DNA of 64,000 bases from Sphingopyxis sp. MSC1_008 (GTDB taxonomy: Bacteria > Pseudomonadota > Alphaproteobacteria > Sphingomonadales > Sphingomonadaceae), in assembly GCF_023197165.1 (NCBI RefSeq), contig NZ_JALPRD010000007.1, forward strand, positions 62,001 to 126,000, read 5' to 3'. Positions 61,296-64,000 of this stretch are shown one piece after another (the stretch's first letter is position 1; every line of letters starts with the position of its first letter). The translations under genes were made by a program, and so were the position numbers. The notes below the pieces were generated by a model. The model made no database searches, was not told the origin of the DNA, and saw nothing but the letters and a program-made list of their open reading frames with translations.

Positions 61296-61428
61296 TCTTT
61301 GGTCGCCCCATCACCATGATTTGGCCGCAGTTGTTTCCGATATGCCGATTCAAGGGCGACAGGGACCCATGTCAGCGTGCGCTCGCGCGCTTGCTGAGAT
61401 GGCTATAGCCTCTGGAGGTTTTGAGGTC

Positions 61429-61944
61429 ATGTCGAAAATGTTTCTCGCCGGACTGCTTGGCGCCGGTGCTGCCGGAGCGCTGATCGCGCCTGTTGCGGCG
61501 CAGGGTGCCGCGCTGGGTCCGAGCGCCGCGCTGTGCAACAGCAACGCCACCGCCGTCCAGGTCGACGTGCGCGGTTTCAAACAGCGCACGGGAACCGTGC
61601 GCGTGCAGATTTACAGCGCGAACAGCAGCTATCTGGAAAAGCGCAAATGGCTCGAACGCGTCGATGTGCCTGTTTCGCGCGCCGGCACCATGTCGGTCTG
61701 CGTGCCCGTGAAGCAGCAGGGCAGCTACGTCGTTTCGGTGCGGCACGACATGAACGGCAACGGCAAGTCGGACCGTAGCGACGGCGCGGGCCTGTCGGGC
61801 AACCCCGACATGAAGGTCAGCGACTTTATCTTCAAGCGGAAGCCTAAATTGGCAACGGTCAGTTTTGCGGTCGGCGGCGCCACCAAGCGCGTCCCGGTCG
61901 TGCTGAACTATGTCAATGGCCTGTCCTTCGACCCCGTCGAATAG
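61429..61944 (+). CDS. DUF2141-family exported protein
   Basis: 171 aa from the ATG at 61429, with GAGGT upstream and a signal peptide (MFLAGLLGAGAAGALIAPVAAQ). Mature part beta-rich: AVQVDVRGFKQRTGTVRVQI, YLEKRKWLERVDVPV, VKQQGSYVVSVRHDMNGNGK and SDGAGLSGNPDMKVSDFIF. The HDMNGNGKxD segment is a typical DUF2141 loop. Function unknown; common in sphingomonads. 17 nt before the lipid kinase gene. Confidence 0.85.
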   Translation: MSKMFLAGLLGAGAAGALIAPVAAQGAALGPSAALCNSNATAVQVDVRGFKQRTGTVRVQIYSANSSYLEKRKWLERVDVPVSRAGTMSVCVPVKQQGSYVVSVRHDMNGNGKSDRSDGAGLSGNPDMKVSDFIFKRKPKLATVSFAVGGATKRVPVVLNYVNGLSFDPVE

Positions 61945-61961
61945 AGAGACTTTAGGGATAT

Positions 61962-62936
61962 ATGGCAAGCGTCGCGCTCCTTTCGAATCCACGCTCTACG
62001 GGCAATCGCTCGCTGTTGCCGCGGGTTCGCGAATATTGCGCGGCGCATCCCGACATCTTTCATTATGAGGTCGAGGACGTCGACCAGATCGAAAAGGCCA
62101 TTCGCACCATGGCGATGGTCGGCCCGCGCGTTGTCGTGATCAACGGCGGCGACGGCACGGTCCAGGCCGCGCTGACCGAAATTTATTCGGGCGACCATTT
62201 CGGGGGCTCGCCGCCGCCGGTCGCGGTGCTTCCGAATGGCAAGACCAATCTTATCGCGCTCGACCTCGGCGCCGAAGGCGATCCGATCAAGGCGCTGGAG
62301 CGCGTGCTCGAACTCGTCGCGAGCGGCCGGCTCGAAGATCATGTGATCGAACGCCAGCTGATCTCGCTCGACAGCGGCGGCGAAGCGCGGCCGGTGCTCG
62401 GCATGTTCCTCGGCGGCGCCTATCTGGCCGACGTGATGCTCTATTGCCGCAACCGCATCTATCCGCTCGGTCTGCCGAACGGGATTTCGCATTTCCTCGC
62501 GGCGATCCTCGGGCTGTTCGCGATCATCTTCGGGATCGGCGGCGGCCGCCTGCCGCCCAAGCCCGAACATATGACCGTGTCGCTGATCCGTCAGGGCGAG
62601 TTCAAAGGCAAATTCTCGCTGCTGATCGTCACCACGCTGGAAAAATTGCTGCTCAGCATCCGCACGAGCGACGGTGGCGGCACCAACGGGCATATGAAAT
62701 TGCTCGCGACCGACAGCAATGTCGGCGCGATGTTCCGCATGCTCGGCGCGACGTGGCGCGGGACTCTGGGGCAAAAGCCGCTCGACGGCGTGCATTTCCA
62801 GCAGGGCGACGAAATCCGCATCGAGGGCGAGCGGTCGAATGTGATCCTCGACGGCGAAATCTTCCAGGCCCGGCACGGCATGCCGATCATCCTGACCTCG
62901 ACGCAGCCGGTGCCGTTCCTGCGCCTCGCCGCCTGA
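61962..62936 (+). CDS. Diacylglycerol/lipid kinase family protein
   Basis: 324 aa. VALLSNPRSTGNRSLLPRV and VVVINGGDGTVQAALTEIYS (GGDGTxxxAL) are the DAGK catalytic motifs. VAVLPNGKTNLIALDLG stands where most have GTGNDFA. The C-terminal domain (LLIVTTLEKLLLSIRTSDGG; SNVILDGEIFQARHGMPIIL) fits YegS-type kinases, though the DGE segment is typical. Likely phosphorylates diacylglycerol or a sphingoid lipid, producing a phosphatidic-acid-like product. The nucleotidyltransferase-like gene follows 8 nt later. Confidence 0.88.
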   Translation: MASVALLSNPRSTGNRSLLPRVREYCAAHPDIFHYEVEDVDQIEKAIRTMAMVGPRVVVINGGDGTVQAALTEIYSGDHFGGSPPPVAVLPNGKTNLIALDLGAEGDPIKALERVLELVASGRLEDHVIERQLISLDSGGEARPVLGMFLGGAYLADVMLYCRNRIYPLGLPNGISHFLAAILGLFAIIFGIGGGRLPPKPEHMTVSLIRQGEFKGKFSLLIVTTLEKLLLSIRTSDGGGTNGHMKLLATDSNVGAMFRMLGATWRGTLGQKPLDGVHFQQGDEIRIEGERSNVILDGEIFQARHGMPIILTSTQPVPFLRLAA

Positions 62937-62944
62937 GCACTCCC

Positions 62945-63820
62945 ATGCCCGACCAGTCCGTGTCCGACCTGATCGATCTGGTCCGCGCCGAACTGGCGAC
63001 CCCCGTCGACCCGCGCGCCGCCGCGATGGCAGCGGCGATCGCCGCCCAATATCCCGGCAGCGCGCGCGCGGTACTTTTCTATGGCAGCTGCCTGCGCGAG
63101 AGCGAACTCGACGGGTTGATGCTCGATTTCTACCTGATCGTGTCGGATTATGGCGACGCCTATCCCAAACGCTGGATGGCCGCCGCCAACCGCCTGATCC
63201 CACCCAACGTCTTCCCGTTTCAATCGGACGGGCTGATCGCCAAATATGCGGTGCTCAGCGAAGGTGATTTCCATCGTCTGAACGGCACGGAGACGCGCAA
63301 CGTGTCGGTGTGGGCGCGCTTTGCCCAGCCGTCGCGCCTCGTCTGGGCGGTCGATGATACGGCGCGCGACCGGGCGGTCGCGGCGGTGGCTCGCGCCGCG
63401 CCGACGCTGCTCGCCGCGGCGGGCCGGGTCGATGGCGAAGCGCCGCTCGACTGGTGGCGGCGCGCCTTTTCGCTCACCTACTCTGTCGAACTGCGCGCCG
63501 AGCGCACGAGCCGCGCGCAATCGGTGGTCGACGCCGATGCCGAACGCTATGCGCGGTTCAGCCTTCCCGCGATCGCGGCGATCCCGGCCGATGCGCGCGG
63601 CGGCGGTTGGGCGCGGCGGCGGCTGGAGGGCAAGGCGCTCAGCATCGCGCGGCTCGCCAAAGCCAGCCTGACCTATGCCGGCGGGATCGATTATCTGGCG
63701 TGGAAGATCAACCGCCACGCGGGGACGAAGATCGAGATCAAGCCGTGGCAGCGCCGCTGGCCGCTCGTCGCCGCGCTGACTTTGGTGCCGCGCCTGATGA
63801 AGAGCGGGGCGATCCGTTAG
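62945..63820 (+). CDS. Nucleotidyltransferase-fold protein, Tam41/Mmp37-like candidate
   Basis: 291 aa. AVLFYGSCLRESELDGLMLD then FYLIVSDYGDAYPKRWMAA is a nucleotidyltransferase motif (GS followed by D-x-D-like acidic residues), most like Tam41-type CDP-diacylglycerol synthases. Residues about 90-291 are helical and basic (RRRLEGKALSIARLAKASLT; KINRHAGTKIEIKPWQRRW). If Tam41-like, it would turn phosphatidic acid and CTP into CDP-diacylglycerol, a natural partner of the adjacent lipid kinase. Assignment is from motif and context only; other lipid-linked nucleotidyl transfer is possible. Confidence 0.6.
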   Translation: MPDQSVSDLIDLVRAELATPVDPRAAAMAAAIAAQYPGSARAVLFYGSCLRESELDGLMLDFYLIVSDYGDAYPKRWMAAANRLIPPNVFPFQSDGLIAKYAVLSEGDFHRLNGTETRNVSVWARFAQPSRLVWAVDDTARDRAVAAVARAAPTLLAAAGRVDGEAPLDWWRRAFSLTYSVELRAERTSRAQSVVDADAERYARFSLPAIAAIPADARGGGWARRRLEGKALSIARLAKASLTYAGGIDYLAWKINRHAGTKIEIKPWQRRWPLVAALTLVPRLMKSGAIR

Positions 63821-63858
63821 AAATCCGAAGATCCGTTCGTGTCGAGCGAACGGGAGGT

Positions 63859-64000
63859 TTAGCTCGCCAGCCTTTGCCCTTCGGCCGGCCGTGCCTCGCC
63901 GCGCCGGCGGATGGCCAGGTCGAGCGCGGTGAGCGTGAAGGGCTTGCGCAGCACATCATGGTCGCCAAAGCTTTCGACCTCGCTCGCGTCGCCGGCATAG
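63859..64000 (-). CDS. Response-regulator receiver domain, C-terminal part (cut by window edge)
   Basis: The last 46 codons of a minus-strand gene. YAGDASEVESFGDHDVLRKP then FTLTALDLAIRRRG shows the conserved Lys-Pro-Phe (receiver helix-5 entry) of a CheY-like domain, and a short Arg/Glu-rich tail ends in LAS. It could be a single-domain response regulator or the end of a hybrid kinase; the rest lies outside the window. A REP-family fragment (63834-63853) adjoins its end. Confidence 0.7.
   Translation of the reverse strand, partial: YAGDASEVESFGDHDVLRKPFTLTALDLAIRRRGEARPAEGQRLAS

Overview
The window reads as chromosomal DNA of a Sphingomonadales alphaproteobacterium, most like Sphingopyxis or a close relative. 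The evidence is a GC-rich composition, a NepR/PhyR general-stress-response pair, Coq4, a class II DAHP synthase, many serine- and alanine-rich TonB-era envelope proteins and numerous palindromic REP-like intergenic elements. The genus is inferred, not proven. I found no rRNA, tRNA, CRISPR array, transposase or phage gene. Gene density is high and most genes are housekeeping.

Layout. 1-3 kb: proB (cut by the left edge), a MipA/OmpV protein and obgE, all on the minus strand. 3-16.6 kb: a divergent TetR/metal-dependent-hydrolase pair, a methyltransferase-like gene with an elaborate structured leader, NfeD with an SPFH protein, a CitE-like lyase, an M28 peptidase, class II DAHP synthase, a three-TM cyclic-nucleotide-binding protein, an ArsC-like / glycerophosphodiesterase / aldo-keto reductase run, an XRE regulator beside a frameshifted membrane gene, and panB. 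16.6-25 kb: yfgM-bamB-der, a TusA-like protein, an Hpt protein, DUF418, coq4, an FMN reductase with a divergent HxlR regulator, and DUF72. 25-32 kb: purL, TM2, xseB-ispA, coaD, a cyclophilin and queA.

32-45 kb is the accessory core. It lies between queA and tgt, two successive queuosine enzymes that often adjoin. It holds a complete chaperone-usher pilus locus: an SCPU-like pilin, two pilins sharing an exact 563-bp 3' half, a chaperone, a GTG-started usher, a tip protein and a small pilin. Two paralogous PilZ-XRE fusion proteins (c-di-GMP receptor domain joined to a DNA-binding HTH) flank it, and a PAS-GGDEF-EAL-PilZ protein lies just outside. The first pilin gene is preceded by an 80-nt sequence that folds on paper as a compact four-way junction. 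My reading is a c-di-GMP-controlled pilus module with paired DNA-binding c-di-GMP receptors, a local c-di-GMP enzyme and possibly an RNA-level switch.

44.5-47.6 kb links to the general stress response. A hemerythrin-like gene has a textbook EcfG-type promoter, and tgt is followed by nepR (56 aa) diverging from phyR, with no ecfG beside them. 47.6-64 kb: glnE, bcp, DUF455, an M23 peptidase, erpA, xthA, the DUF1501/DUF1800 pair, a YghO-like acyltransferase, a fatty acid desaturase, lptG/lptF, DUF2141, a lipid kinase beside a nucleotidyltransferase-like (Tam41-like) gene, and the tail of a response-regulator domain cut by the right edge.
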